From Cohnella hashimotonis (GTDB lineage Bacteria > Bacillota > Bacilli > Paenibacillales > Paenibacillaceae), in NCBI RefSeq assembly GCF_030014955.1, contig NZ_JAGRPV010000001.1, positions 1,922,001 to 1,986,000 of the forward strand: a DNA stretch of 64,000 nucleotides, given 5' to 3'. Positions 16,427 through 26,004 of this stretch are shown here, in pieces. A model generated the notes under the pieces. That model saw only the letters and a program-made list of their open reading frames with translations. It searched no databases and had not been told where the DNA came from. The translations under genes and the position numbers were made by a program. The first letter of the stretch is position 1. Each line of letters starts with the position of its first letter.

Positions 16427-16681
16427 ATGAAGGATTCGCTGCCTCTTTGGACAAGGGCGTTCGAAGGAACGCTAGTTCAGGACCATGAGAGCGATTCGGC
16501 TTCCGAAACCTCACGCATCTATTACAGGCCGGCACGCTGGGCGGCGAATTGCAACACGCAAGGGACGACGTGCACAGGGAACATTATCTGCGCCGTGTTT
16601 TGGACAAATCGAGAACAATACAAAAACGCCTCCTGGACGAGCGCTTCGGCGCGCGCCAGGAGGCGTTTTGCTTGTGCATGA
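16427..16681 (+). other. Uncertain small open frames, possibly a decayed gene
   Basis: An ATG at 16427 with GGAGG and GGGAG upstream opens an 84-aa frame of no recognisable family. From about 16510 a different frame reads more like protein (HARDDVHREHYLRRVLDKS), but that frame has a stop at about 16492 and no good start. The pattern could be one gene broken by a frameshift, or chance. The 3' part overlaps the terminator at 16622-16670. I do not assign a function. The rest of the 16250-16705 gap holds the sigma-K-like promoter. Confidence 0.25.
16622..16670 (-). terminator. Rho-independent terminator of the yutG-like gene
   Basis: A 14-bp stem (16622-16636 with 16656-16670) is followed on the minus strand by five T. 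It may also stop plus-strand transcription. Confidence 0.7.
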
Positions 16682-16705
16682 GGCTGGCCATTCATCATCG
16701 AACCG

Positions 16706-17251
16706 TTAAGCCTGGTCGCCGAGCGCTTCCTCGACGGCTTCGCGCTCCGCCTGCTTGCGGTGAGCGATCCGGCTGGCCGCGGAAGCGGCGATGGCGCCTA
16801 CGATATCGTCCAGGAACGTATGCACGTCCTTGCCGTTTTTCTCGTTGAGCTTCTTAAGTACGCCGGGCTTGAACTTGTCTACGTAGCCGAAGTTCGTGAG
16901 GCCGATGCTGCCGTACACGTTGACGATGCTGAGCGCGAGCACCTCGTCGCAGCCGTAAAGCCCCTCGTCATGCCAGATCATGTTCTGCAGCGGGGGCAGC
17001 AACTGGCCCTGCTCCGCGAGCATGTCGAGCTGTATGCCGGTCAGCACGGCGTTCTGCACCTCGCGCTTGGACAGCACGGCTTCGACGTTCGTCACGCATT
17101 CGTCGAGGGTCAAATCTTTAAAATAATCCTTTTGCAGCAGCATGACCAATTGGCCGATCTGCTCCTTGGACACGCCGCGCTTGCCGAGCCAGTCCATGGT
17201 CGCCTGTGCGACTTCCTTGCTATTAAGCCGGTAGTTGGCCGGATTGGACAT
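16706..17251 (-). CDS. Phosphatidylglycerophosphatase A-family protein (YutG-like)
   Basis: This 181-aa protein resembles the PgpA/YutG family. The family core is visible in IWHDEGLYGCDEVLALSI (about 95-112) and HTFLDDIVGAIAASAASR near the C-terminus. PgpA proteins dephosphorylate phosphatidylglycerophosphate, but Firmicute YutG proteins lack the long membrane segments of Escherichia coli PgpA and their substrate is less certain. GAGGTG lies 8 nt before the chosen ATG at 17251, which is divergent from gerM (170 bp apart). The family is moderately secure and the enzymatic role inferred. Confidence 0.72.
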   Translation of the reverse strand: MSNPANYRLNSKEVAQATMDWLGKRGVSKEQIGQLVMLLQKDYFKDLTLDECVTNVEAVLSKREVQNAVLTGIQLDMLAEQGQLLPPLQNMIWHDEGLYGCDEVLALSIVNVYGSIGLTNFGYVDKFKPGVLKKLNEKNGKDVHTFLDDIVGAIAASAASRIAHRKQAEREAVEEALGDQA

Positions 17252-17420
17252 GAGACACACCTCTTTCTTGTATCGCTCCCGCGTCAAGCGATCACGATCA
17301 TTATATTCCTCGCCGGTGCAGGACAAACCGTACATATTTCTCCCGGGGGCTCGTATACATAGTACTACAATACGAGGGAAGCGATAAAGCGCGGCGCCCC
17401 TGCGGGAGGAATTGGCAAAT

Positions 17421-18503
17421 ATGATACCTGTTCATTTTCGAAAACCGTTGTGGAAGCTGCTTGCCGCGGGAGGACTAGCCGTCGCTGTAACGGGCTGCAG
17501 CATCTCGGGCGTAGAAAAGACCGCCACAAGTCCGATCGACGCGCCGCCGGCCGCCGTCGAAAATCAGATGCTGCAGGCCGCCGACGACGCCATGGCGCCG
17601 ATGGGGAGTTCCGCGATCGCCGACGGTTTGACCGTGTATCTCAAGGACAGCAAAGGCTACGTCGCGCCCATGACGCTGGACCGGTCCAAGCAGGAGAGCG
17701 CGACCGGACAGAATGCGCCGGAAATCGAAGCGTTGGCCTGGATGACCGCCGACGCCAAGCTTGCGGGACAGCTTCCTCCCGGCTTCACGCCCGTGCTGCC
17801 CAAAGGGACGGTCGTCTCCAAGGTCGTTAAAAATCCCGAAGCGGGTTCGGTCACCGTCGATTTCGCGAAGCCGCTGTCCGGCATTCCGGCATCGGACGAG
17901 CGCAAGGCGCTCGAGGCCATCGTCTGGACGATGACGGAGCTGCCGGGCATCGACAAGGTGCATCTCACCGTCGCCGGCCAGGACATGACCGAGCTTCCGG
18001 CATCCGGCTTGCCCGTTCCCGGCGTGCTCACGCGCAATATCGGCATCAACCTGGAGCGGTCGCCGCAGGTCAAGGTGAGCGAATCGATGGCCGTGACGCT
18101 TTATTTTTCCGCCAAAAACGAGCAGGGAGACGGCTATTTCGTACCCGTAACGCGTCTTGTCGAGCGGCAGAGCGACCGTGCCCGCGCCGCGCTGAGCGAG
18201 CTGATCAAGGGGCCGCAGGATACGAAAAGCCTTGAAGCCGTCATGCTCGCGAATACGAAGGTAGAAGAACTCGCCTTAAAGTCGGATACCGTGCAGGTCA
18301 AGTTGCAGGAGCAGGATTGGGCGGCCGGAATGCCCATGCCTGCCGAAATGATGGAAGGTTTGGTGCTGACCCTGACCGAGGCGACCGGCGCGCCGAAGGT
18401 CGCGGTCGCCGTCAACGGCAGCACCAAGCTCACCGGAGCGGACAGCGAGACGTATGAGCAGCCGGTCGAACGCCCGGCGCAGATTAACGCCTTTACGGGC
18501 TGA
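17421..18503 (+). CDS. gerM: GerM-like lipoprotein with two GerMN domains
   Basis: This 360-aa lipoprotein has a signal peptide with lipobox AVTGC (Cys near residue 26) followed by two GerMN-type domains, roughly residues 65-200 and 210-345, the repeated layout of GerM. GerM is made in the mother cell and is needed for normal sporulation and germination, acting at the forespore membrane interface. ATG 17421 has GGAGG 11 nt upstream; the TTG at 17412 is only 2 nt from it. In Bacillus gerM directly precedes rph and rdgB; here a reversed germinant-receptor operon separates them. Confidence 0.85.
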   Translation: MIPVHFRKPLWKLLAAGGLAVAVTGCSISGVEKTATSPIDAPPAAVENQMLQAADDAMAPMGSSAIADGLTVYLKDSKGYVAPMTLDRSKQESATGQNAPEIEALAWMTADAKLAGQLPPGFTPVLPKGTVVSKVVKNPEAGSVTVDFAKPLSGIPASDERKALEAIVWTMTELPGIDKVHLTVAGQDMTELPASGLPVPGVLTRNIGINLERSPQVKVSESMAVTLYFSAKNEQGDGYFVPVTRLVERQSDRARAALSELIKGPQDTKSLEAVMLANTKVEELALKSDTVQVKLQEQDWAAGMPMPAEMMEGLVLTLTEATGAPKVAVAVNGSTKLTGADSETYEQPVERPAQINAFTG

Positions 18504-18537
18504 GTCGGCCGAACCTGCTTCGCCGCAACGCGGACGG

Positions 18538-19635
18538 CTATCGGATCAACCCGGATCCTTGAATCGATACGTTCGCGCGCACTTCGAACCGAATCTCCGG
18601 GTAGAGACGCTTCCATTTCTCCCATCTGCCCTTCGCATTGTGATGGTCGGCCAAGTAATGCAGACCGAAGCCGTACGGATCGACGCCGGCGTCGCGGATC
18701 TTGTACAGCATTCGTTCTGCCTCCTCCGAGAAGTGCTTGCCCATTTTGCGCTCGAGCCCTCCCCAATCTTTCTCCAATAGATGGGGGGGGCTTTGCTCGA
18801 GGAAGCCCTCGATGCGGATATTGACGATCGCGACGGGATCCTCTCCGCCCTTTAAATTGATTTTAGAAGTCGTGTGCGTAGCGGCGAGCACGATGTTAAG
18901 CGGTTTATCCGGAAGCACGAGGATCGTATTGTCTACGCCGAAGGCCGTCATATTGAACAAGAGCGTCTCGTCCGAATCGAGGAAGAGACGCGTTTTGTCT
19001 TTGTCCAACACGGCGGCGCGGTCGATCTTGTAGGCGTCCCGGAACACGTTGGCCACGGGCAGCACCGGGTCAAGGCCGGTCTCGTATACCCGGCGGTACA
19101 AATCGAACAGGTAAGTCGTGACCGTGTTGGCCGCCTCCGTGCCTTCGTTGCCGAACGACAGAAAGAGCGAATTGCCCGGATATCGTTCCGACTTGGGCTT
19201 CAGGCTGACGACGGAGTAAGCGTCAGGATCGCCGACCATGACGTTCGAGACGCTCTGGATATCGCGGCGTCGGGACAGCCATTGCAATGAGTTGTCGATG
19301 CCGTCCTTCTCGATCAGCTTACGGCCGAGGATGAACTCGCGGCAGTGTCCGAATTCCAGCTCCTTGTCCACGGTCGATTTCAAATGACGGACCGCTTCTG
19401 CGATTGAGGCGGCATCCGCGGTCTGCACAACGGACATGGCGCCGCCCTCTTCGATCTTGGAGGAAGGGAGGGCCAATCGAAGCGACACCCGATAGGGTGC
19501 GGCCGGATTGTCCGAATAGTCGAATCCTGCGGAGACGACGAAGTAACGTTTGTCGATGTCTTTCAACTGGCAACCGCCGAGCATCGGGAGCATCGTCAGA
19601 CCCAGGCAGAGCAGCAGCGTTCGTTTTAGGATCAT
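18538..19635 (-). CDS. Germinant receptor C subunit (GerAC/GerKC family lipoprotein)
   Basis: This 365-aa lipoprotein has signal sequence LLLCLGLTMLPMLGGC with the lipidated cysteine near residue 20, and the family start KDIDKRYFVVSAGFDYS just after it. GerAC-type proteins are anchored on the outer face of the spore inner membrane and form the receptor with the A and B subunits. The ATG overlaps the stop of the B gene by 4 nt (ATGA), so the start is secure. It ends 34 bp from the convergent gerM homologue. The germinant is unknown. Confidence 0.9.
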   Translation of the reverse strand: MILKRTLLLCLGLTMLPMLGGCQLKDIDKRYFVVSAGFDYSDNPAAPYRVSLRLALPSSKIEEGGAMSVVQTADAASIAEAVRHLKSTVDKELEFGHCREFILGRKLIEKDGIDNSLQWLSRRRDIQSVSNVMVGDPDAYSVVSLKPKSERYPGNSLFLSFGNEGTEAANTVTTYLFDLYRRVYETGLDPVLPVANVFRDAYKIDRAAVLDKDKTRLFLDSDETLLFNMTAFGVDNTILVLPDKPLNIVLAATHTTSKINLKGGEDPVAIVNIRIEGFLEQSPPHLLEKDWGGLERKMGKHFSEEAERMLYKIRDAGVDPYGFGLHYLADHHNAKGRWEKWKRLYPEIRFEVRANVSIQGSGLIR

Positions 19636-20786
19636 CGGTTCGCACCCCCGCTCTGCGGACTCCGCGATTCGTCGATCCGCTTCATGTATCCTTTTTTCTT
19701 CATGACGACGAAGACGATTAATAGCATGACCAAAATGGATTCGATGATAAAGCGCGTGACCAGCCACAGCTCGGCAGCCACGCGGTTGAATATATCGTTG
19801 GTAAAATACGCGTAGACGAACGTCAGCCCGGCCAACACCCCGCAGATCCACCAGTTGATGGCAGGCACGTTGACTTCGTCCGTCTGCGGCTTGTACTTTT
19901 TGAAGCAGGCTTTAAAAAACTCCATGCCCGTATGCCACGTATTCATGACGAACACGAGCGATAGGAATGTATAGAGCAGCAGGAACAAGTAGAGCACGCG
20001 CTGGATAAATCCGTACTTCATCATGAGGCTGTCGGTCGTGACGCTCCAGACGTACAGATAGTTGCCGACGGCCTGGGTGCCGTGGAATCCGATCGGCACG
20101 AAAAAGGAAACGAGCAAAAAAAAGGTGCCGACGATCGGAATGATCCACCTGAACCTGAACTTAAGGTCACTCGGATTGAGTCGGTTGAACAGCGTGATGT
20201 TCATATGGCCGGAGAAGACGAAGGAGGCTGCGAAAAGGCAGACCATCGACGGCGGCTTGCGAATGCCCGCGTCGGCGACGAGCCGAATGGCGTCCCAGTC
20301 CAGCCAGTGGCTGAAGAGCGCCTTGAACAGAATCCACAGAATGATCGGCGTGCTGACGATAAGCAGCACCTCGTGCGTGAACTGTACCGATCGGGACGTG
20401 CGGGAAGCGGCCCACAGCGAGGCTGCCGCCATGATCGCCAGGTTCAAATAGGAGCTGGCCTCGGGATCGAAGAAGATGCCGACTGTGTTCGAGTAAGAGA
20501 ACAAGACGATGATGCCCGCGGTGCACCAGACCACGACGCCGACCATGTTCAGGCAGTTGGCGAGCCAAACCGGCAGGAAGAGCTTGTATATCTCGGGCAG
20601 TCCGAGTCCCGGGAAGCGTTGGAAGACGGCGGACGTTACGTAGCTATACAGCGTGCCGCAAGCGATAGCCAGCGGAAAAGAAGACACTGCGCCATCGAAC
20701 CTGTGGCTGATCAGCACGTAGGGAACGAGCACCATGATATTCATCATGCCGACGTAGAAGATGTGATAGTAGTAATAGCGGATCAT
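19632..20786 (-). CDS. Germinant receptor B subunit (GerAB family, amino acid permease-like)
   Basis: This 384-aa polytopic membrane protein has about ten hydrophobic segments and belongs to the GerAB/spore germination permease family of the APC superfamily. Charged loops such as FKKYKPQTDE separate the later helices. The B subunit is thought to bind the germinant within the membrane. It lies 25 bp after the A gene and overlaps the C gene by 4 nt, as expected for a gerA-type operon. The minus-strand ATG follows AAAGGAGG. Confidence 0.9.
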   Translation of the reverse strand: MIRYYYYHIFYVGMMNIMVLVPYVLISHRFDGAVSSFPLAIACGTLYSYVTSAVFQRFPGLGLPEIYKLFLPVWLANCLNMVGVVVWCTAGIIVLFSYSNTVGIFFDPEASSYLNLAIMAAASLWAASRTSRSVQFTHEVLLIVSTPIILWILFKALFSHWLDWDAIRLVADAGIRKPPSMVCLFAASFVFSGHMNITLFNRLNPSDLKFRFRWIIPIVGTFFLLVSFFVPIGFHGTQAVGNYLYVWSVTTDSLMMKYGFIQRVLYLFLLLYTFLSLVFVMNTWHTGMEFFKACFKKYKPQTDEVNVPAINWWICGVLAGLTFVYAYFTNDIFNRVAAELWLVTRFIIESILVMLLIVFVVMKKKGYMKRIDESRSPQSGGANR

Positions 20787-20811
20787 AGGCCCGCCTCCTT
20801 TTTACGCTCGC

Positions 20812-22137
20812 TTATTTGATGTTGTCGCTGGCTTTGCCCGCCTTGCTCTGGAACAGGGCGAAGTAAGGCTCGCCGAAGCTTCGCATGTTGCACAAATACA
20901 CGACGAGCATGAATATGCCGACCACGACGCCGACGAGTCCCGCGAAGACGGCTACGAGGACGAACGCGTACTTCAATATGCGAATGAAGTAGCTAAACGT
21001 AGAGTTCGGAATGACGAAGTTGGAGATGGCCACGACGGACGTGACGATGATCATGATGCTGCTGACCAGACCCGCCTGCTGGGCGGCTTGCCCCAGAATC
21101 AGACCGCCGACCGTCGCAGCCGTCGAGCCGACCGACCGGGGCAGTCGGAGGCTGGCCTCGATAAGCGCCTCGATCATGAACAGCATAAGCAGCACTTCGA
21201 TGAAGGACGGATAAGGCACGGCCGCGCGGCTCCCGTCGATCGTGAACGCGAGCTGGACCCGGAACACCTCGGGGTTGTAGGACACGATCGAGATATAAAG
21301 CGCCGGCAGCAAAAGCGTCAGCATCATCGAGACGTATCGCAGGCCGATCAGGAAGCGGCTCATCCAGGACGGCTCGTAATGGTCGTCCATTGCATACATG
21401 AAGTCGAAAAAGTGCACGGGCAGCAAGATGGCGAACCGGCTGCCGTCCATCAGGACGGCCAGCTTCCCTTTGTTCAGATGGATGCTGAGGCGGTCCGGTC
21501 GCTCGGTGATCTGCGTGATCGGGAACAAGCGGTACTTGGCTTGCGAGATCTGCTTGGCTAGCTGTCCGGCGGACAAGAGCAGGCCTTCGTCCAGGTTGCG
21601 CAGCCGCTTGCGTACCTCCTCCAGCGTCGTTTCGTTGCGTTTGGTGCGATCGTAAAGCAAGGCGATTTTGGATTTGGACTGGTTTTGCGGCTCGAAGTTT
21701 TCTACCGTCAGCTCGGGAACGTTGTACAGGTTGCGGACAAGCGTCAGATTGAGATCGAGATTTTCGGTAAAAGCGGATTGCGGGCCCTGCAGGGACGCCT
21801 CCACTTGCGTCTGGTCGGGCTGGGTCTGCATTCTCCTTATCGCGCGGAATACGAAGACTTCTCCCTCGTATTCCAGAATGATGTATCCTTTGAGCAAAAA
21901 ATCGACCCATTGGTCCTCGGGGACATCCTTCATGAATCCGATGCTCGTATGCAGCATTCTTCGGAATTCGTCCGGGTCGAACCGGTAGGAAAAAGGCACG
22001 ACGATGGCGTCTTTGAGCTGGTCCATGTCGCACATGCCCGGGAAAAAGCAAATCTGCATCTTGGCGTAACCGTTGTCCATCGTTTCGGCCGTAAAATCGG
22101 AAGGCGTGCCGAGAATATCCTTTACCTTTTCAAGCAT
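20812..22137 (-). CDS. Germinant receptor A subunit (GerAA/GerKA family)
   Basis: This 441-aa protein has a soluble N-terminal region of about 260 residues followed by about five membrane segments in residues ~265-420, the standard GerAA topology. The conserved PFSYRFDPDEF and PSFIEVLLMLFMIEALIEAS segments support the family. A-subunits assemble into the receptor ion channel. AAAGGAGG lies 7 nt before the ATG at 22137, which is preferred over an upstream ATG. It is slightly shorter than typical (around 480-500 aa), mainly at the N- and C-termini. It is the first gene of the operon, divergent from rph. Confidence 0.9.
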   Translation of the reverse strand: MLEKVKDILGTPSDFTAETMDNGYAKMQICFFPGMCDMDQLKDAIVVPFSYRFDPDEFRRMLHTSIGFMKDVPEDQWVDFLLKGYIILEYEGEVFVFRAIRRMQTQPDQTQVEASLQGPQSAFTENLDLNLTLVRNLYNVPELTVENFEPQNQSKSKIALLYDRTKRNETTLEEVRKRLRNLDEGLLLSAGQLAKQISQAKYRLFPITQITERPDRLSIHLNKGKLAVLMDGSRFAILLPVHFFDFMYAMDDHYEPSWMSRFLIGLRYVSMMLTLLLPALYISIVSYNPEVFRVQLAFTIDGSRAAVPYPSFIEVLLMLFMIEALIEASLRLPRSVGSTAATVGGLILGQAAQQAGLVSSIMIIVTSVVAISNFVIPNSTFSYFIRILKYAFVLVAVFAGLVGVVVGIFMLVVYLCNMRSFGEPYFALFQSKAGKASDNIK

Positions 22138-22252
22138 GGCGGGACCTCCTTTCATTTCCATTCCCGGCTAGGATGCCCTGAATCCGGGGACTCATTCGTT
22201 ACGCAGCTTCGGCATGCTTAAGGGGACCGATGATGCTTTTGACCGTGCACTC

Positions 22253-22261
22253 TGGTAAAAT
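22253..22261 (+). promoter_or_regulatory. Extended -10 promoter for rph-rdgB
   Basis: TG (22253-22254), one base, then TAAAAT (22256-22261). It lies 62 bp before the rph start. Confidence 0.4.
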
Positions 22262-22322
22262 GGGATGGATTTGTCGGGGGGACGCTTGTCCCGTCGCTTT
22301 AGCTCAAGGAGGAATGGCAATC

Positions 22323-23069
22323 ATGAGATCGGACGGAAGAGATGCCGGCGAGCTGAGACCGATGGCCGTCGTGCTGAATCCGAACAAATACGCCGAAGGC
22401 TCGGTGCAGATCGAGATGGGCGATACGAAGGTGCTCGTCACGGCAACGGTCGAGGAGCGCGTGCCGCCGTTTCTGAAGGGGCAGGGCAAAGGCTGGGTGA
22501 CGGCCGAATACGCGATGCTGCCACGAGCGACCCATTCGCGCAATCAACGGGAATCTGTGAAAGGGAAACAAGTCGGACGCACGATGGAAATCCAGCGGCT
22601 GATCGGGCGGGCGCTCCGCTCCGTCGTCAACCTGGAAGCGCTCGGTGAGCGGACGATCACCTTGGACTGTGACGTGCTGCAGGCGGACGGAGGCACGCGG
22701 ACGACGTCGATTACGGGCGCGTTCATCGCGCTCGCGCTCGCCGTGCACAAGCTTGCGGGCACGAACGCGTTCGCGAAGTATCCGCTGACCGACTATTTGG
22801 CTTCGGTAAGCGTGGGCGTGCTGGGCGACGCCGCGCTGCTCGACTTGAACTACGCGGAGGATTCCAAGGCGAAGGTGGACATGAACGTCGTGATGACGGG
22901 CGCGGGCGCATTCGTTGAAGTCCAGGGAACGGGCGAGGAGAAGCCGTTCTCGCGGGCGGAGCTTGACGGCATGCTGGCGCTTGCGGAATCGGGCATCGCG
23001 AGACTGATCGAGCTGCAGAAGCAGGCGCTAGGCGAAGCGGGCGCGAGGATCGGCACGGTGCGGACATGA
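22323..23069 (+). CDS. rph: Ribonuclease PH
   Basis: This 248-aa phosphorolytic exoribonuclease trims tRNA 3' ends, adding phosphate across the bond and releasing nucleoside diphosphates. Family features are [14 protein letters not shown] at the start, [16 protein letters not shown] at about 63-78, and [16 protein letters not shown] at ~118-133. AAGGAGG lies 10 nt before ATG 22323 and only 1 nt before the upstream ATG at 22314, so the later start was chosen; it also matches the usual N-terminus. The stop overlaps the rdgB start by 4 nt. Confidence 0.96.
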   Translation: MRSDGRDAGELRPMAVVLNPNKYAEGSVQIEMGDTKVLVTATVEERVPPFLKGQGKGWVTAEYAMLPRATHSRNQRESVKGKQVGRTMEIQRLIGRALRSVVNLEALGERTITLDCDVLQADGGTRTTSITGAFIALALAVHKLAGTNAFAKYPLTDYLASVSVGVLGDAALLDLNYAEDSKAKVDMNVVMTGAGAFVEVQGTGEEKPFSRAELDGMLALAESGIARLIELQKQALGEAGARIGTVRT

Positions 23070-23728
23070 GGCTGGCGCCGGGGGATACGCTGCTCGTCGC
23101 AACGCGCAACAAAGGGAAGACGGCGGAGTTCAGGGCGGCCTTCGCCGCGCTTGGCGTGAAGGTAGCCGACTTGACCGAATTCGAAGGCGGGCGGGATATT
23201 CCGGAAATCGTCGAGGACGGCGATACGTTCGAGGCGAATGCTGCGATCAAGGCGAGGGCGGTGTCGCTCGCGACCGGGCTGCCCGCGCTGGCGGACGACT
23301 CGGGCCTGTGCGTCGACGCGCTCGGCGGCGCGCCCGGCGTTTATTCGGCTCGCTATGCGGGCGAAGGCGCGACCGATGCGGACAACAACGCGAAGCTCGT
23401 TCGCGAGCTGCGCGCCGCCGGGGCTTCGGTGGCCGCCGCTGAGGCGGGCGGGGCGGAGGACGCGCTTAGCTCAGGGCGCTTCGTGAGCTGCCTCGTTCTT
23501 TATAAGCCGGGCGGCGACACGCTGAGCGCGGAGGGCGCGGTCGAAGGCATCGTCACCGGCGCGCCCCGCGGTGCGGGCGGGTTCGGTTACGACCCGTTGT
23601 TCTGGCTCCCGTCGCACGGAAGAGCGATGGCGGAGCTAAGCGTAAGCGAGAAAAACGCGATCAGCCACCGCGGGCAAGCGCTGGCGAAGCTGCTTCGCCT
23701 CCTGGGCGCGCCCGAGGCGGAGCGCTGA
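23066..23728 (+). CDS. rdgB: XTP/dITP diphosphatase (RdgB/HAM1 family)
   Basis: This 220-aa house-cleaning enzyme hydrolyses dITP, ITP and XTP to monophosphates and so prevents their incorporation into DNA. Visible motifs are [12 protein letters not shown] at residues 11-22, [13 protein letters not shown] at ~76-88, and [10 protein letters not shown] at ~170-179, which bind the nucleotide and magnesium. It overlaps rph by 4 nt (ATGA), the conserved rph-rdgB arrangement of Firmicutes. A short Ala/Gly-rich insertion near residue 125 is longer than usual. Confidence 0.95.
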   Translation: MRLAPGDTLLVATRNKGKTAEFRAAFAALGVKVADLTEFEGGRDIPEIVEDGDTFEANAAIKARAVSLATGLPALADDSGLCVDALGGAPGVYSARYAGEGATDADNNAKLVRELRAAGASVAAAEAGGAEDALSSGRFVSCLVLYKPGGDTLSAEGAVEGIVTGAPRGAGGFGYDPLFWLPSHGRAMAELSVSEKNAISHRGQALAKLLRLLGAPEAER

Positions 23729-23750
23729 GTCTGTCGGGATTGCAGCCAGC

Positions 23751-23802
23751 AAACAAAAAAGGGATAAGGCAGCTTTATTTCTGCCTCATCCCTTTTTTGT
23801 TT
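23751..23802. terminator. Strong bidirectional terminator after rdgB
   Basis: Two 22-nt arms (23751-23772 and 23781-23802) pair with a single imperfect position. Poly-A on the left and poly-T on the right allow function in both directions. Confidence 0.88.
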
Positions 23803-24150
23803 GATCAGAAAGCAACCAATTGCGACGATTCGCGTCAGTAAACTTTTTTGGACGTGCCGGAACTTTTCGATGGCATGCGGCCTCAATGCCTGCATTTATA
23901 CATGTATTTTCTCCCCACCCACAGCACCTGATAAAATACCTGCAAATGTGCAGGTAAATTCAGCGCACAAGCCGGAAATTCGGCTGATGGAGGAAAATAA
24001 CTGCGTTTTGGCATCTATCCGCTTGAAAAGGGCCGACATCGGCAGAAATAGATGTATATTTGCAGGCTTTGCGGAAAAGGAACGACGCGGGCGATCGCGG
24101 GACTATTGGAACGGCTGGCGGATGAACCATCGACAGGTTTTCCGCACCGA
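23803..24150. other. Intergenic region with an inverted repeat, no supported gene
   Basis: This stretch is visibly more AT-rich than its surroundings. It contains a perfect 8-bp inverted repeat (TACCTGCA, four bases, TGCAGGTA) at 23937-23956, and further CCTGCA-like words nearby. A plus-strand frame from 24052 begins MYICRLCGKGTTRAIAGLLE with a Cys-x2-Cys pair, but has no ribosome-binding site and runs antisense into asnB, so I do not call it. Confidence 0.45.
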
Positions 24151-26004
24151 CTATACGAGCCGGACTTTATATTCCCGCAGCCAATAATCGACCTGCAGCA
24201 GGTAGGCGAACAGCTGAGGACCGCTCATGAGCTGGCCGAACCAGGGCAGGTTCGTGCCGGCATCGGCCGTTTCGGCGATTTGCCGGACCTTTTTCCCGTC
24301 GATCAACAGCAGGAGCGGAGACGAGACATCGTCGAGGCGCTCCAGCAGACGCGATTTCACCGCTGACAGGTAATTCGGATTATGCGTTTTCGGATAGGGA
24401 CTCTTTTTCCGGTACAGCACGTCGCTCGGCAGGACGCCCTCGAGCGATTTGCGAAGGATGCCTTTCTCCCGGTCGCCCGCCTGCTTGATTTTCCAGGGAA
24501 CGTTAAACACGTAATCGACCAGGCGATGATCGCAGTAAGGTACCCGCACTTCAAGTCCTGCAGCCATGCTCATCCGGTCCTTGCGGTCCAGCAGCGTCGG
24601 CATGAACCGGGTGATGTTCAGGTACGACATGCGGCGCATGAGCCGCTGCTCTTCGTTTTCGCCGGGCAGCGCCGGCACCTCGCTCACGGCCTGCGCGTAC
24701 CGGTCGGCTACGTACTCCCGCGGCCGGACCGTCTCGAGTACGACTGGCGACAGAATGCTCTCCCGAAGATCAACGGACAGCGACCAAGGGAACGTGTTAG
24801 CTTCCAGCGCTTCCTTGCGGTGGAACCACGGGTAGCCGCCGAACACTTCGTCCGCGGCTTCGCCGGAGACGGCGACGGTTGCGCCTTTTTTTATTTCCCT
24901 GCAGAACAGATAAAGGGAAGCGTCGATATCCGCCATCCCGGGATAGTCCTTGGCCCGGACGGCCGCCTCGAGCGCCTCGACGAGTTCGGGCGTGTCGAAC
25001 TGGATCGGATGATGGACCGTACGCAGATGCTCGACCATCCGGGCGATCCACGGCGCATCGGCGTTCGGCTGGAAGGCATGTGCCTTAAAATGCTTATCGT
25101 TGTCGACGTAGTCTACCGAATACGTGTCGACGTTGCCCTGTCCCGTGCGGTTGTAATAGGCGACTGCGAGCGCGGTCAGAGCGCTGGAGTCGAGCCCGCC
25201 GGACAGCAGCGTGCATACGGGCACGTCGGAGGCGAGCTGGCGTTCGAGCGTATCGGCGAGCAGCTCGCCGATACGGGCCGCCGTCGCTGCTTCGTCGTCC
25301 TCGTGTTCCCGGCTCTCGAGCTGCCAGTACGTCCGGATGCGCAGGCCGTTCCGGTCGAAGCTGAGCGTCTGACCCGGCTTCAGCTCGGACAGTCCGCGCC
25401 AGATGCCGTGACCGGGTGTCCTCGCAGGACCGAGCACGAACAGCTCCGCGAGTCCTTCGCCGTCAATCTCCGGCTCTACGTCCGGGTGCGCCAATACCGC
25501 TTTCGGCTCTGAGCCAAATAGGAACCGGCCTTCGTCATGCCGGTAGAACAACGGCTTGACCCCAAGACGGTCGCGCGCGGCGAACAGCGTCTGTTCGAGC
25601 GAATGCCATACGGCAAACGCAAAAATGCCGTTGAGCCGCTCCACGCAAGACGGTCCCCACTCGATGTAAGCTTGCAGCAGCACTTCCGTATCGCAGTTCG
25701 TCTTGAACGCGTAGCCGAGCGTGAGCAGCTCCCTTTTCAACTCGGGCGCGTTGTACAATTCGCCGTTGTAAACGATGACGCAGTCGTGGTCCTCCGCTTC
25801 CTTGGACGGACGTATCATCGGCTGCGCGCCGTTCGCCGGATCCATGACGGACAGGCGCCGGTGTCCGAACGCGCAATGGCGGGAGAGCCACGTGCCCGAG
25901 GCGTCGGGGCCGCGCAGCTCCAGCGTTTCCGTCATGCGCTCGAGCGCGTCGGCCTGTTGCGTCAAGTCCCGGTTCCAATCGATCCAGCCTGTTATTCCGC
26001 ACAT
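24151..26004 (-). CDS. asnB: Asparagine synthetase, glutamine-hydrolysing (AsnB/AsnO type)
   Basis: This 617-aa enzyme makes asparagine from aspartate, ATP and glutamine. Cys2 in MCGITGWI is the glutaminase nucleophile after removal of Met1, with RGPDASGTW at ~31-39 and YNGELYN at ~79-85 completing that domain. The synthetase domain has the PP-loop SGGLDSS at 268-274 and VSGEAADEVFGGYPW at about 370-390. The length matches the sporulation-linked AsnO/YisO type of Bacillus, so asnO is an alternative name. GGGGAGG lies 12 nt upstream. It is monocistronic. Confidence 0.93.
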   Translation of the reverse strand: MCGITGWIDWNRDLTQQADALERMTETLELRGPDASGTWLSRHCAFGHRRLSVMDPANGAQPMIRPSKEAEDHDCVIVYNGELYNAPELKRELLTLGYAFKTNCDTEVLLQAYIEWGPSCVERLNGIFAFAVWHSLEQTLFAARDRLGVKPLFYRHDEGRFLFGSEPKAVLAHPDVEPEIDGEGLAELFVLGPARTPGHGIWRGLSELKPGQTLSFDRNGLRIRTYWQLESREHEDDEAATAARIGELLADTLERQLASDVPVCTLLSGGLDSSALTALAVAYYNRTGQGNVDTYSVDYVDNDKHFKAHAFQPNADAPWIARMVEHLRTVHHPIQFDTPELVEALEAAVRAKDYPGMADIDASLYLFCREIKKGATVAVSGEAADEVFGGYPWFHRKEALEANTFPWSLSVDLRESILSPVVLETVRPREYVADRYAQAVSEVPALPGENEEQRLMRRMSYLNITRFMPTLLDRKDRMSMAAGLEVRVPYCDHRLVDYVFNVPWKIKQAGDREKGILRKSLEGVLPSDVLYRKKSPYPKTHNPNYLSAVKSRLLERLDDVSSPLLLLIDGKKVRQIAETADAGTNLPWFGQLMSGPQLFAYLLQVDYWLREYKVRLV

